From: Nonomuraea zeae
GTDB taxonomy: Bacteria > Actinomycetota > Actinomycetes > Streptosporangiales > Streptosporangiaceae
Direction of reading: 5' to 3'
Assembly: GCF_005889725.1 (NCBI RefSeq)
Contig: NZ_VCKX01000054.1
Location: forward strand, 1-51,688
Length of the DNA: 51,688 nt
Positions 6,926 to 15,557 of this stretch are shown in pieces. Position 1 is the first letter of the stretch; every line of letters starts with the position of its first letter. A program made the position numbers and the translations under genes. The notes under the pieces were generated by a model. The model was not told the origin of the DNA. It did no database searches and worked only from the letters and a program-made list of their open reading frames with translations.

Positions 6926-7612
6926 ATGGGATCGCGTCCTCGCCGGGCGGATGCGCAGCGAAACTATGACCTGCTGCTGGCGGCGGCCGCGCGGGTGTTC
7001 GCCGAGCGGGGGGCCGACGCGCCTCTCGACGAGGTCGCCCGCCGGGCTGGGGTCGGGAACGCCACCATGTACCGACATTTCCCGACTCGTTCAGACCTGC
7101 TGGTGGCCGTCTACGCCGACGAGGTCGCCCAGCTCTGCGCCATCGGCGCGACGCTGCTGTCCGCCGAGTCGCCGGGCGAGGCGCTGCACGAGTGGCTGCG
7201 GCGGTTCATGGACCACGTCATCTCCAAGCGCGACCTGGCCACGGCCATCACGGACGACATCCCGGCCACCGCCCGTCGCACCGGCGCCGCTGACCACGAA
7301 GGCGGTGTCGCCCGCGATGGCGCTGCTGGCCGAGACGTAGGCACCGCCCGCGATGGCGCTGCTGGCCGAGACGTAGGCACCGCCCGCGATGGCGCCGCCG
7401 GCCCGCAGCGTACGGCCCTGCTCGCGGGCTGGCACGAATCCATGCTCACCACCGCCTCGTCCCTGCTGGAGGCGGCCAAGCGGGCGGGCGCCGTACGCGC
7501 CGACCTCGACGTCCGCGACCTGCTGACCCTCGTCAAGGGCATCACGCTGGCCGCCGCGGACCGAGCCCAGGCCGAACGCCTCCTGTCCCTGATCGCCTGG
7601 CACCGGGCCTGA
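6926..7612 (+). CDS. TetR family transcriptional regulator with internal tandem repeat
   Basis: A 228-aa TetR protein starting at ATG 6926 (AAGGAG upstream). The HTH is typical: NYDLLLAAAARVFAERG, then LDEVARRAGVGNATMYRHFP at residues about 33-52. The ligand domain shows LLVAVYADEV and, at the C-terminus, LLTLVKGITLAAADRAQAER, as in the SCO0332/YxaF-like group. Between them (about residues 128-160) lies a 12-residue repeat, TARDGAAGRDVG, from a 36-bp DNA repeat, which probably forms a loop. It likely represses itself and the divergent SnoaL-like gene. The ligand is unknown. Confidence 0.9.
   Translation: MGSRPRRADAQRNYDLLLAAAARVFAERGADAPLDEVARRAGVGNATMYRHFPTRSDLLVAVYADEVAQLCAIGATLLSAESPGEALHEWLRRFMDHVISKRDLATAITDDIPATARRTGAADHEGGVARDGAAGRDVGTARDGAAGRDVGTARDGAAGPQRTALLAGWHESMLTTASSLLEAAKRAGAVRADLDVRDLLTLVKGITLAAADRAQAERLLSLIAWHRA
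7309..7404 (+). repeat. 36-bp in-frame tandem repeat inside TetR gene
   Basis: Units at 7309-7344 and 7345-7380 are identical, followed by a partial, slightly diverged third unit at 7381-7404. The period is 12 codons, so reading frame is kept. The repeat adds about 30 residues to the ligand-binding domain compared with an uninterrupted TetR fold. Confidence 0.85.
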
Positions 7613-8542
7613 TCAAGGCACATCTCCCGGCCGGTCCACGATCCCGGAGCCGAGCACGGACATGGCGCCGGTCCCGTCCTCGTTCACCACCTTCGTCCCC
7701 ATGTAGCGATAGTCCTGGGCATCGAGGATGTAGTACGCCTTTCCGGTCGTACCCGTGTCCAGCACGACCCCGATCCCCGTGCGCCCGTCTCCGTCCGTGG
7801 CGTTCTCCTCGATCGTCACCTTCGGGATCTTCGCCAGCGCCCGGTACATCCCCGCCGCCGTGTCGGGCGGGATCATGGGGCCGTACTTGAGGTACCACCC
7901 GATCGCCCCGAACACCTTGACGCTGTCCGCGATCTCCGGAGCGCAGTGGGGCTGGCAGACCGACAGCGGCGTCAGATCCTTGCCGAGCCCGCGGAAGTGC
8001 GCCAGCAGCGCGTCAGGGTCGGCGGGCAGCCGCTCGATCTCCTCCTGCGTACGCCCCGAGTGCGTCGGCCCCTTCTCGGCGGCAGTGATCCGGAGCTCCT
8101 TCCCCTCCTCCCTGATGGCCTCCTTGCGGCCGTCCATCCGGCTCCAGTGCTCGAACGTCGGCAGGTCGCCGCCCCAGAGGTGCTGCGACTCCTTGACGTA
8201 GAACCACTGGTCGGGCCGGATCTCGGTGGCCCGGCTGCGGTCGGCGACGAGCGCGGCGTTCTCCAGCACCACCGCCGCAGTGGGGGAGCGCACCTCCGCC
8301 TGCCGGACGGCCGGCGCCCGCTCCCCGCCCGAGCGGGCCACGGCGACCCCGCCGACCGCGAGCGCGCAGGCCGCGGCCAGCGCGAACCCCACCCGCACCC
8401 GCCGCACCGGCGGCCGCCGCGCTCCCGCGCCACGGGGGCCGTCCCGCCGCATCGCGGCCAGCCGCTGCTCCACCCCCCGCACATCGACGTCCTTGGGTAC
8501 CTCGTCGCGCATCTTCCTGAGCAGCTCGATCTCGTTCACCAT
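7613..8542 (-). CDS. CU044_5270 family membrane-anchored protein
   Basis: A 309-aa protein: cytoplasmic N-terminus of about 45 residues, a single membrane segment (VGFALAAACALAVGGVAVA), and an extracytoplasmic domain with QWFYVKESQ and a C-terminal YYILDAQDYRYMGTKVV strand pair. This is the CU044_5270 family, which in actinomycetes follows an ECF sigma gene. Its ATG overlaps the end of the sigma gene by 7 bp, so the two are co-translated. The topology suggests a membrane regulator or sensor for that sigma factor, but no classic anti-sigma zinc motif is visible. Role inferred from context. Confidence 0.85.
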   Translation of the reverse strand: MVNEIELLRKMRDEVPKDVDVRGVEQRLAAMRRDGPRGAGARRPPVRRVRVGFALAAACALAVGGVAVARSGGERAPAVRQAEVRSPTAAVVLENAALVADRSRATEIRPDQWFYVKESQHLWGGDLPTFEHWSRMDGRKEAIREEGKELRITAAEKGPTHSGRTQEEIERLPADPDALLAHFRGLGKDLTPLSVCQPHCAPEIADSVKVFGAIGWYLKYGPMIPPDTAAGMYRALAKIPKVTIEENATDGDGRTGIGVVLDTGTTGKAYYILDAQDYRYMGTKVVNEDGTGAMSVLGSGIVDRPGDVP

Positions 8543-9168
8543 TGCTTGCTCCCTTCCTCGTCCGCAGCGGTTGGATCGATGTCACCGAGCACCCGGCGCA
8601 GCCTGCTCCGAGCCCGGTTCATCCTTGAGCGCACCGTCCCGACCGGCACGCCGAGCGCGACCGCGGCCTCCTCGTACGTGAGCTCCGTCCACGTCACGAG
8701 GAGCAGCGTGTCCCGATGCTTCTGGGACAGACCGGCCAGCGCCTTGGCCAGCCGCCTGCGCGCGCCGTCCGCGGCCACCCGCCGGTCCACCTCGTCGGTG
8801 AACGGCTCGATCACCGAGTCGGCCCCCGTGCGGCTCAGTGCCTTGTACAGGCCGACCTCACGCCGACGGTGCCGGCCGATGAGGTTGGTGGCGATGCCGT
8901 ACAGCCATGAGCGCTCGTCTCCCCGGCTCACGTCGTACGACTCCAGGCTCTGCAACGCGACCGCGAACGTCTCGGCCACGATGTCGTCGGCCGGTTCGAG
9001 CCCGAGCCGGCGGATGACGTAGCGCTTGAGCTCGGGGGCGTGGCTGGTGAACAGCGTGGCGAAACGCTCGGGGTCGGGCCCGATCCGTACGATCTCCGCG
9101 CCACCGCTCTCGTCCGGTGGCGCGGCCTCGGGCCAGGGTGGCGCGCCCGCCCGGCTCTCGTGTCGCAT
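8536..9168 (-). CDS. ECF-type RNA polymerase sigma factor
   Basis: About 210 aa with sigma region 2 (YVIRRLGLEPADDIVAETFA, ERSWLYGIATNLIGRHRR) and region 4 (GLSQKHRDTLLLVTW, TYEEAAVALGVPVGTVRSRM). Together these place it among group 4 sigma factors. I prefer ATG 9168, which has GAAAGG at a suitable distance, over ATG 9195 or a longer frame to 9234. It heads a two-gene operon with the CU044_5270 membrane protein, which probably controls its activity. Target promoters cannot be read from the sequence. Confidence 0.9.
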   Translation of the reverse strand: MRHESRAGAPPWPEAAPPDESGGAEIVRIGPDPERFATLFTSHAPELKRYVIRRLGLEPADDIVAETFAVALQSLESYDVSRGDERSWLYGIATNLIGRHRRREVGLYKALSRTGADSVIEPFTDEVDRRVAADGARRRLAKALAGLSQKHRDTLLLVTWTELTYEEAAVALGVPVGTVRSRMNRARSRLRRVLGDIDPTAADEEGSKQW

Positions 9169-9335
9169 CTGGTGCCTTTCGGGGGTCTCAGTCATGACAC
9201 GAGTAATTGCCGCGAGCGCTCTTCGCGGTTCCATGAGATTTCCGGCAAGTCGCTGCCCAATGCGCGGCTTCCCCTCTTTCCCGCGGGCGGGACGCGACTC
9301 GTGTCAAGATCCTCGAAGGCGCGAAGGAGGACACG

Positions 9336-9791
9336 GTGCTACGGCTTCTCACCCGGGTGTGGAGATCGCTGGGTGGCCGCCTGCAGTGGCGGCTGGTGTG
9401 GCTGAAGCATGCCACGTTCATGATCGGTGTCACCGGCGTCGTACGGGATGACGAGGGGCGGGTGCTCCTGCTCAAGCACCGCCTGTGGCCGGAGGGCCGC
9501 CAGTGGGGGTTTCCCACCGGTTATGCGAACAGGTCCGAGACGTTCCAGGCCACCGTCGAGCGTGAGGTCTTCGAGGAGACCGGGCTGAGCGTGCGGGCAG
9601 GGCGGCTTCTGCAGGTGAAGAGCGGGTTCAGGCTGCGGGTGGAGGTGGCTTACGAGGCCGCGCTCGCCGGGGGGACGCTCAAGATCGACCCGGTGGAGGT
9701 GCTGGAGGCGAGGTGGTTCGATCCTGATCGGCTGCCCGACGAGGTCCAGCCGTCGCATCGGCAGCTGCTCGCGCTGTGCTCCCGGCCCTGA
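9336..9791 (+). CDS. Nudix hydrolase
   Basis: A 151-aa Nudix protein, GTG start with AAGGAGG 5 nt upstream. The Nudix box is complete: G-x5-E-x7-REVFEETGL, beginning in GYANRSET at about residue 68. It hydrolyses a nucleoside-diphosphate-linked substrate using Mg or Mn bound by the EExxE-type glutamates. The extra N-terminal segment LLTRVWRSLGGRLQWRLVWL is amphipathic and may associate with the membrane. Divergent from the sigma gene; substrate unknown. Confidence 0.92.
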   Translation: MLRLLTRVWRSLGGRLQWRLVWLKHATFMIGVTGVVRDDEGRVLLLKHRLWPEGRQWGFPTGYANRSETFQATVEREVFEETGLSVRAGRLLQVKSGFRLRVEVAYEAALAGGTLKIDPVEVLEARWFDPDRLPDEVQPSHRQLLALCSRP

Positions 9792-9849
9792 GCGAGCGCG
9801 AGGAGGAGGAGGGATCGGTGGCTGAGCGAGCCCCGGAGGAGGGGCTGGT

Positions 9850-9876
9850 GGCCGCGGGCCGGGCTGGCCCGCGGCC
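9850..9876. terminator. bidirectional hairpin between Nudix and M20 genes
   Basis: Arms GGCCGCGGGCC (9850-9860) and GGCCCGCGGCC (9866-9876) form a perfect 11-bp stem with a 5-nt loop in the gap between two convergent genes. There is no U-tract, as is usual for high-GC terminators. Confidence 0.65.
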
Positions 9877-9887
9877 GACGCAGCGGG

Positions 9888-11243
9888 CTACACCCCGAGG
9901 GCTGACGGAAGGCTGAGCTCGCGCAGGAACAGCGCCTCCGTGGTGGCGACCCGGCGCAGCTCCTCCAGGTCCACCCGCTCGTTGGGCGCGTGGATGGCCG
10001 CGTCCTCGTCCTCCGCCCCGAACAACAGGATCTCCGCCGCGGGGAACTGCTTCAGCAGCGTGTTCACCAGCGGGATCGAGCCGCCGGCTCCCACGTCGCG
10101 CGGCGGGCGGCCGAAGGCGCGCTCCATGGCGCGGTTCAGGGCGGCGCGGGCCTTGCCGCCCGAGTCCGCCTGGAAGCCCGACCCCACGGTGAAGTCCCCG
10201 AACGTCACCTGGACGCCCCACGGCGCCACCTGACGCAGGAACTCCACGACCGCGTTCACCGTCGTCTTCGGATCCCCGGCCGGAGGGATGCGTACGGTGA
10301 CCCTGGCCCGGACCGCCGGCTGGACCGCGTTGACCGCGCCCGACACGTTCGGCACGTCCAGGCCGGTCACGGTGATCGCGTACGACGACCACAACCGGTC
10401 CGCCAGCGAGCCGGAGCCCACCAGGGAAACCCCGTCGAGGACGCCCGCCGTGTTCCTGAACTCCTCCTCCGAGGGTCCCTGGCCCAGGAACGTCCCGCGG
10501 GGCAGCCCCGGAACGCGGATGTCGCCGTTGTCGTCGTGCAGGGCGGTCATCATGCGCATCAGCGCGGCGAGGGCGTCGGGGGCGGCGCCGCCGAAGGAGC
10601 CGCTGTGCAGCGCCTCGCGCAGCGTGCGGACCTCGATGGTGAAGGCCGCCATGCCGCGCAGCGACGTGGTGACGGCCGGGTCGCCGACGCGCGGGTTGCC
10701 GGTGTCGGCCACCACGATGGCGTCGGCGCGCAGCAGGTCGGGGTTGCGCTCGACGAACGCCTCCAGGCGCTCGCCCGCGTACTCCTCCTGGCCCTCGATG
10801 ATGACCTTGATACCCACGGGGAACTGCCCCTGGAAGGCACGCAGGGCGAGGACGTGCGAGATGACGCCGGACTTGTCGTCGGCGCAGCCCCGCCCGTACA
10901 GCTTGCCGTCGATCAGGGTCGGCTCGAACGGCGGAGTACGCCACGCGGCCGGGTCCCCCGCCGGCTGCACGTCGTAGTGCGCGTAGAGCAGGACGGTCGG
11001 CGCGCCGGGCGGGGCCGGAGCCTCGCCGTAGACGGCGGGGAAGCTGCCCTCCACCGCGACCTGCTGGACGTGCGGCAGGCCGGCCGAGCGCAGCAGCTCC
11101 TCGGTGGCGGCCGCGGCGGCGAACACCGGCTCTTCCGGGTGCCCCGGGAAGGCCACGGAGGGGATGGCGGCGAGCCTCTTCAGCTCCTCCACGGCCTGTG
11201 GCATCGCGGCGGCGACAGCGCTCTCTATCTGGTCAGGAGTCAC
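9888..11243 (-). CDS. M20 family metallopeptidase (dipeptidase)
   Basis: A 451-aa M20 peptidase of the carnosinase/CNDP2-like dipeptidase type. Zinc-site motifs appear in order: LLYAHYDVQP (about residue 85), GRGCADDKSG (about 118), and EGQEEYAG with the catalytic Glu pair. The dimerisation lid lies in the middle, and SIPLVNTLLKQFP and GAEDEDAAIHAPNE supply the C-terminal metal His. No signal peptide, so it is cytosolic and probably hydrolyses dipeptides or N-acyl amino acids. It is divergent from the aminotransferase gene, which would suit joint amino-acid scavenging. Confidence 0.92.
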   Translation of the reverse strand: MTPDQIESAVAAAMPQAVEELKRLAAIPSVAFPGHPEEPVFAAAAATEELLRSAGLPHVQQVAVEGSFPAVYGEAPAPPGAPTVLLYAHYDVQPAGDPAAWRTPPFEPTLIDGKLYGRGCADDKSGVISHVLALRAFQGQFPVGIKVIIEGQEEYAGERLEAFVERNPDLLRADAIVVADTGNPRVGDPAVTTSLRGMAAFTIEVRTLREALHSGSFGGAAPDALAALMRMMTALHDDNGDIRVPGLPRGTFLGQGPSEEEFRNTAGVLDGVSLVGSGSLADRLWSSYAITVTGLDVPNVSGAVNAVQPAVRARVTVRIPPAGDPKTTVNAVVEFLRQVAPWGVQVTFGDFTVGSGFQADSGGKARAALNRAMERAFGRPPRDVGAGGSIPLVNTLLKQFPAAEILLFGAEDEDAAIHAPNERVDLEELRRVATTEALFLRELSLPSALGV

Positions 11244-11485
11244 GGGACGGTCCCCCGGGGGTTGTTCTCTACAGATGTGGACAGTTTGCTCTCATTGGAT
11301 CACAGAAGGTTCCACCGTGCGGTAACGGGCATGACCCGCGCGTAAATCTACCTGCGGATTTCGTTGCCGTTACATGGCGGTTCTGCGGATCTCGATTTTC
11401 TTGCATAGTGCTGCCACCGATTCGCTTGGCAAACCGCAGGTGAAGCGGCAGACTGTGATGAGTTCAGACACGAGGGAAGATAACC
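11244..11485. other. divergent promoter region, M20 peptidase / aminotransferase
   Basis: A 242-bp gap, noticeably richer in A/T than the flanking genes, with both genes reading outward. It must contain two promoters. I could not assign -35/-10 elements with confidence, and I see no strong palindrome or coding signal. A GGGAAGATAACC ribosome-site context precedes the aminotransferase ATG. Confidence 0.4.
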
Positions 11486-12868
11486 ATGACGCAGCCGGAA
11501 AACGACGTCCTGAAGGCCGCGCAGGACAACCTGTGGTTGCACTTCACCAGGCACAGCGCGTACGAGCAGTCCGAGATCCCGACCATCGTCCGCGGCGAGG
11601 GGTCCTACGTCTACGACATCCACGGCAAGCGCTACCTCGACGGTCTGGCCGGGCTGTTCGTGGTCCAGGTGGGCCACGGCCGCCACGAGCTGGCCGAGGC
11701 CGCCGCGAAGCAGGCCCAGGAGCTGGCCTTCTTCCCCCTGTGGTCCTACGCGCACCCGAAGGCGGCCGAGCTGGCCCAGCGTCTGGCCTCCTACACTCCC
11801 GGCGAGCTGAACCGCGTCTTCTTCACCACCGGCGGCGGCGAGGCGGTCGAGTCCGCGTGGAAGCTGGCCAAGCAGTACTACAAGCTGGTCGGCAAGCCGC
11901 TCAAGCACAAGGTCATCAGCCGCCAGATCGCCTACCACGGCACCCCGCAGGGCGCGCTGTCGATCACCGGCATCCCGGCGTTCAAGCAGATGTTCGAGCC
12001 GCTCGTGCCGGGCTCGGTGCGCGTGCCGAACACCAACCACTACCGCGCCGACGAGATCACCGGCGTCAAGGGCATGACGCCCGAGGAGTACGGGTTCTGG
12101 GCCGCCGAGCGCGTGGCCCGCGCGATCGAGATGGAGGGCCCCGACACGGTGGCCGCCGTCTTCGCCGAGCCCGTGCAGAACGCGGGCGGCTGCTTCCCGC
12201 CGCCCCCCGGCTACTTCCAGCGCCTGCGCGAGATCTGCGACGAGTACGACGTCCTGCTCGTCTCCGACGAGGTCATCTGCGCCTTCGGCCGGCTCGGCAC
12301 GATGTTCGGCAGCCAGAAGTTCGACTACGTGCCCGACATCATCACCTGCGCCAAGGGCATGACCAGCGGCTACTCGCCCATCGGCGCCATGATCGCGCAC
12401 GAGCGGCTGTTCGAGCCGTTCAAGAACGGCGACACCATGTTCGCCCACGGCTACACGTTCGGCGGCCACCCCGTCTCCGCGGCCGTGGCGCTCGCCAACC
12501 TCGACATCTTCGAGCGCGAGGACCTGCTCGGCCACGTCACCAAGAACGAGCCGCTGTTCAAGGCCGCGCTCGACAGCCTGAGCGACCTGCCGATCGTCGG
12601 CGACGTACGTGGTTCGGGCTATTTCTGGGGTATCGAGCTGGTCAAGGACAAGGTTACAAAGGAGACGTTCGACGCGGAGGAGTCCGAGCGGCTGCTACGC
12701 GGTTTCCTGTCGAAGGCGTTGTACGACGCCGGGCTCTACTGCCGGGCCGACGACCGCGGCGACCCTGTCATCCAGCTCTCGCCCCCGCTCATCGCGGGCC
12801 AGAAGGAGTTCGACGAGATCTCGTCGATCCTCCGGAACGTGCTCACCGAGGCGTGGGCACGCCTCTAG
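11486..12868 (+). CDS. class III PLP aminotransferase (omega-amino acid:pyruvate type)
   Basis: A 460-aa fold-type I aminotransferase. The PLP lysine is Lys290 in ITCAKGMTSGYSPIGA, the PLP phosphate/ring contacts include TTGGGEAVESAWKLA (about 113-127), and the cofactor Asp lies in LLVSDEVICAFGR. The N-terminal LWLHFTRHSAYE is typical of beta-alanine/omega-amino acid:pyruvate transaminases. Alanine dehydrogenase follows 85 bp downstream in the same direction. An amino group could be passed to pyruvate to form alanine, which the dehydrogenase would deaminate back to pyruvate plus ammonium. Donor amine (beta-alanine, GABA, putrescine or other) is not determined. Confidence 0.9.
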   Translation: MTQPENDVLKAAQDNLWLHFTRHSAYEQSEIPTIVRGEGSYVYDIHGKRYLDGLAGLFVVQVGHGRHELAEAAAKQAQELAFFPLWSYAHPKAAELAQRLASYTPGELNRVFFTTGGGEAVESAWKLAKQYYKLVGKPLKHKVISRQIAYHGTPQGALSITGIPAFKQMFEPLVPGSVRVPNTNHYRADEITGVKGMTPEEYGFWAAERVARAIEMEGPDTVAAVFAEPVQNAGGCFPPPPGYFQRLREICDEYDVLLVSDEVICAFGRLGTMFGSQKFDYVPDIITCAKGMTSGYSPIGAMIAHERLFEPFKNGDTMFAHGYTFGGHPVSAAVALANLDIFEREDLLGHVTKNEPLFKAALDSLSDLPIVGDVRGSGYFWGIELVKDKVTKETFDAEESERLLRGFLSKALYDAGLYCRADDRGDPVIQLSPPLIAGQKEFDEISSILRNVLTEAWARL

Positions 12869-12953
12869 GGGCGGAGCCGCCATTCGTGGCGGCCCACCAG
12901 AACACCCTCCAATCCGGTACGACGGAGTGCCGGTTCCCGAAAGGATCCACCTC

Positions 12954-14063
12954 ATGAAGATCGGCGTCCCCGCCGAGGTCAAGAACCACGAATATCGTGT
13001 CGCCGCCACGCCGGCCGGCGTTCACGAGCTGGTGCGCAACGGCCATGACGTCACCGTCCAGCGGGGCGCGGGGCTCGGCTCGCAGATCACGGACGAGGAG
13101 TATCTCGCGGCGGGCGCGAAGATCCTCGACAGCGCCGACGCCGTGTGGGGCGGGGCTGACATGGTGCTCAAGGTGAAGGAGCCGATCGCCGAGGAGTACC
13201 ACCGGCTGCGCGAGGGGCTGGTGCTGTTCACGTACCTGCACCTCGCCGCCTCCCGGCCGTGCACGGACGCGCTGCTCGCGGCCAGGACCACGGGCATCGC
13301 GTACGAGACCGTGCAGGTGGGCCACACGCTGCCGCTGCTCGCCCCGATGTCGGAGGTCGCGGGGCGCCTGGCGCCGCAGGTGGGCGCGTACAACCTGATG
13401 CGGTTCAACGGCGGCCGCGGCGTCCTGCCCGGCGGCGTGCCCGGCGTGGCCCCGGCCAAGGTGGTCGTGATCGGCGGCGGCGTGTCCGGGCTGAACGCCG
13501 CGCAGATCGCCGTCGGCATGGGCGCCGACGTCACCGTGCTCGACACGAACATCGACCGCCTGCGCTTCATCGACGCCGTCTACCAGGGCCGGCTCAAGAC
13601 GCTGGTCTCGACGTCGTACGCGATCGAGCAGGAGGTCCTGCAGGCCGACCTGGTCATCGGCGCGGTGCTGATTCCGGGCGCCAAGGCCCCGACGCTGGTC
13701 TCCAACGACCTCGTCTCCCGGATGAAGCCGGGCTCCGTGCTCGTGGACATCGCCATCGACCAGGGCGGCTGCTTCGAGGACTCGCGTCCGACCACGCACG
13801 CCGAGCCCACGTACAAGGTGCACGAGTCGGTCTTCTACTGCGTGGCGAACATGCCCGGCTCCGTGGCCAACACCTCCACCTACGCCCTGACGAACGCGAC
13901 CCTCCCGTACGCGGTCAAGCTGGCCAACCTCGGCTGGCGCGAGGCGCTGAAGGCGGACGCCGGGCTCGCCGGGGGGCTCAACACGTACGACGGCCTGCTC
14001 ACCAACGAGCCGGTCGCGCAGGCGCTCGGGCTTTCGTTCACGCCGGTCTCCGAGCTGGTCTGA
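12954..14063 (+). CDS. ald: alanine dehydrogenase
   Basis: A 369-aa NAD-dependent L-alanine dehydrogenase (alanine + NAD to pyruvate + ammonium + NADH). Diagnostic features: N-terminal MKIGVPAEVKNHEYRVA, catalytic Lys in VLKVKEP (about 74) and His in YLHLAA (about 95), the NAD-binding VVVIGGGVSGLNAAQIAVGM at about 168-187, and ANMPGSVANTSTYAL toward the end. ATG 12954 has GAAAGGA upstream and gives the family's normal length; a longer upstream frame is spurious. Probably co-transcribed with the aminotransferase. Confidence 0.96.
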   Translation: MKIGVPAEVKNHEYRVAATPAGVHELVRNGHDVTVQRGAGLGSQITDEEYLAAGAKILDSADAVWGGADMVLKVKEPIAEEYHRLREGLVLFTYLHLAASRPCTDALLAARTTGIAYETVQVGHTLPLLAPMSEVAGRLAPQVGAYNLMRFNGGRGVLPGGVPGVAPAKVVVIGGGVSGLNAAQIAVGMGADVTVLDTNIDRLRFIDAVYQGRLKTLVSTSYAIEQEVLQADLVIGAVLIPGAKAPTLVSNDLVSRMKPGSVLVDIAIDQGGCFEDSRPTTHAEPTYKVHESVFYCVANMPGSVANTSTYALTNATLPYAVKLANLGWREALKADAGLAGGLNTYDGLLTNEPVAQALGLSFTPVSELV

Positions 14064-14085
14064 CCGAAGGACAGAAGACGGCAGA

Positions 14086-14110
14086 GGGCACGGTCGCCAC
14101 CGCCGTGCCC
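14086..14110. terminator. bidirectional hairpin after ald
   Basis: GGGCACGG (14086-14093) and CCGTGCCC (14103-14110) make a perfect 8-bp stem with a 9-nt loop between the convergent ald and Sel1-repeat genes. Confidence 0.6.
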
Positions 14111-14117
14111 CGCGCTC

Positions 14118-15503
14118 TCAGCGCACCCCGAGCCGCCGCCGCAGGTCCCGGGCCGTGGCCAGGACGTGCTCGATCTCCCCGACCCCCGGCCACGGCGCGC
14201 TGCCGGGCCGCAGCAGCGTGCCGCGCACCGACGCCAGATGCTCGATCGCGCTCATGTGCACCCCGCTCCGCTCGACCAGCCATCCGATCACGTCCGAATG
14301 GTCGTGCAGCGGCCGGGTGACCAGATCCCAGGTGGCCAGCACCTCGGTCAGGTCGGCGACGGCCAGCGGGACGTCACCCCTGCGCCCGGTGGCGATGGAG
14401 GCCAGCTCGGCCCTGGCGGCCAGCTCGGGCTCGGCGGGCCGCCCCCACACGGGCGGCGGCGGGTCGGACAGCCACTCCTGCGCCTCGCCGAGCTCGCCGG
14501 CCACCGACAGCAGCCCGCCCAGCTCGACCGCGGCCCCGTGGTGCCCGGCCCTGGCCGCCTGCCTGAACCAGTGCTGTCCACCGGCCAGGTCGCCGAACTC
14601 GGCGATGAGCAGCAGCCCGTAGTTGAAGGCGGACTCGGCGTCCCCGCCCGCCGCCGCCCGGCCGAACCAGTGGCTGGCCGCCGCGCAGTCGCTCAGCTCC
14701 ACGCACACGAACCCGGCCATCCGCTGATCCTCCACCCGCCCGGCGCCGGCCGCCTGCTCGAACCAGGCGCGGGCCGTACGCAGGTCGCCCCGCGACAGCG
14801 CGACCCCGCCGAGCCGGGAGGCGGCCCCCGGGTGCTCGCTCTTGGCGGCCAGCCGGTAGTAGGCCTCCGCGCCCTCGGGGTCGCGGCTGGCGTGCAGGTA
14901 GAGGCCCATGCAGTACGCGGAGTCCGGGTGGCCGCCCCTGGCCGCGTACTCCCACCAGCGCACGGTCTCCTCGTCGTCGCCCGAGGAGTAGGCCAGGAAG
15001 CCGAGGTCGTGCGCCGAGGCCACGTCGCCGTCGACGGCGGCCTGCCGATGCCACTCGCGTGCCGCCACGAGCTCGCCCGCGTCCTCGCACAGCAGCGCCA
15101 GCCTGCGCGCGGCGGTCCTGGACCCCGCGCGCGCCGCGCTCTCGAACCAGCCCCTGGCGGCGTCGAGGTCGCCGCGCTGCTCCAGCAGGAGCGTGGCCAG
15201 GTTCGCCGCGGCCTCGGCGTCGCCGGTGCCGGCGGCGATCTCGTACCAGGTGACGGCCTCCTCCAGGCTGCCGTGCTTCTCGTGCCAGATGCCCAGGTTG
15301 TAGGCGCTGTCGACGTTTCCGCCCGCGGCGGCCCGCTCCCACCAGAGCCTGGCCGCCGCCCGGTCGCCGTGCTGCGCGTAGAGCTTGCCCAGCCGGTGCG
15401 CGGCCTGCGCGTCGCCCGCCCGCGCGGCGCTCAGCAATTCGGGCTCGTCTCCCACGCGCGGGGCCGGTACGGCCGGCGCCGCCACCTCTCCTTGCCAGGA
15501 CAT
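14118..15503 (-). CDS. Sel1/TPR-repeat protein
   Basis: From ATG 15503 (461 aa) the protein is made largely of Sel1-like repeats of about 36 residues: a helix pair with AARLWWERAAAGGNVDSAYNLG-like consensus appears roughly ten times between residues about 25 and 345. The repeats are followed by a non-repetitive C-terminal helical domain (about 350-461). Such proteins are protein-protein scaffolds and need no cofactor. A TTG start at 15554 is possible but less likely. It is the third gene of a minus-strand set after the Cys-rich protein and the TauE/cupredoxin protein (54 bp gap), so it may be co-transcribed, though function is unknown. Confidence 0.85.
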   Translation of the reverse strand: MSWQGEVAAPAVPAPRVGDEPELLSAARAGDAQAAHRLGKLYAQHGDRAAARLWWERAAAGGNVDSAYNLGIWHEKHGSLEEAVTWYEIAAGTGDAEAAANLATLLLEQRGDLDAARGWFESAARAGSRTAARRLALLCEDAGELVAAREWHRQAAVDGDVASAHDLGFLAYSSGDDEETVRWWEYAARGGHPDSAYCMGLYLHASRDPEGAEAYYRLAAKSEHPGAASRLGGVALSRGDLRTARAWFEQAAGAGRVEDQRMAGFVCVELSDCAAASHWFGRAAAGGDAESAFNYGLLLIAEFGDLAGGQHWFRQAARAGHHGAAVELGGLLSVAGELGEAQEWLSDPPPPVWGRPAEPELAARAELASIATGRRGDVPLAVADLTEVLATWDLVTRPLHDHSDVIGWLVERSGVHMSAIEHLASVRGTLLRPGSAPWPGVGEIEHVLATARDLRRRLGVR

Positions 15504-15557
15504 GGCGACAGACTGGCACGTGATCGTGCGCTCGCGAACGGTAATCGCCGACAAGCC

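Noticed and set aside
7309..7404. Possible CRISPR-like array
   Set aside because: Units are contiguous without spacers, codon-phased and inside a coding region.
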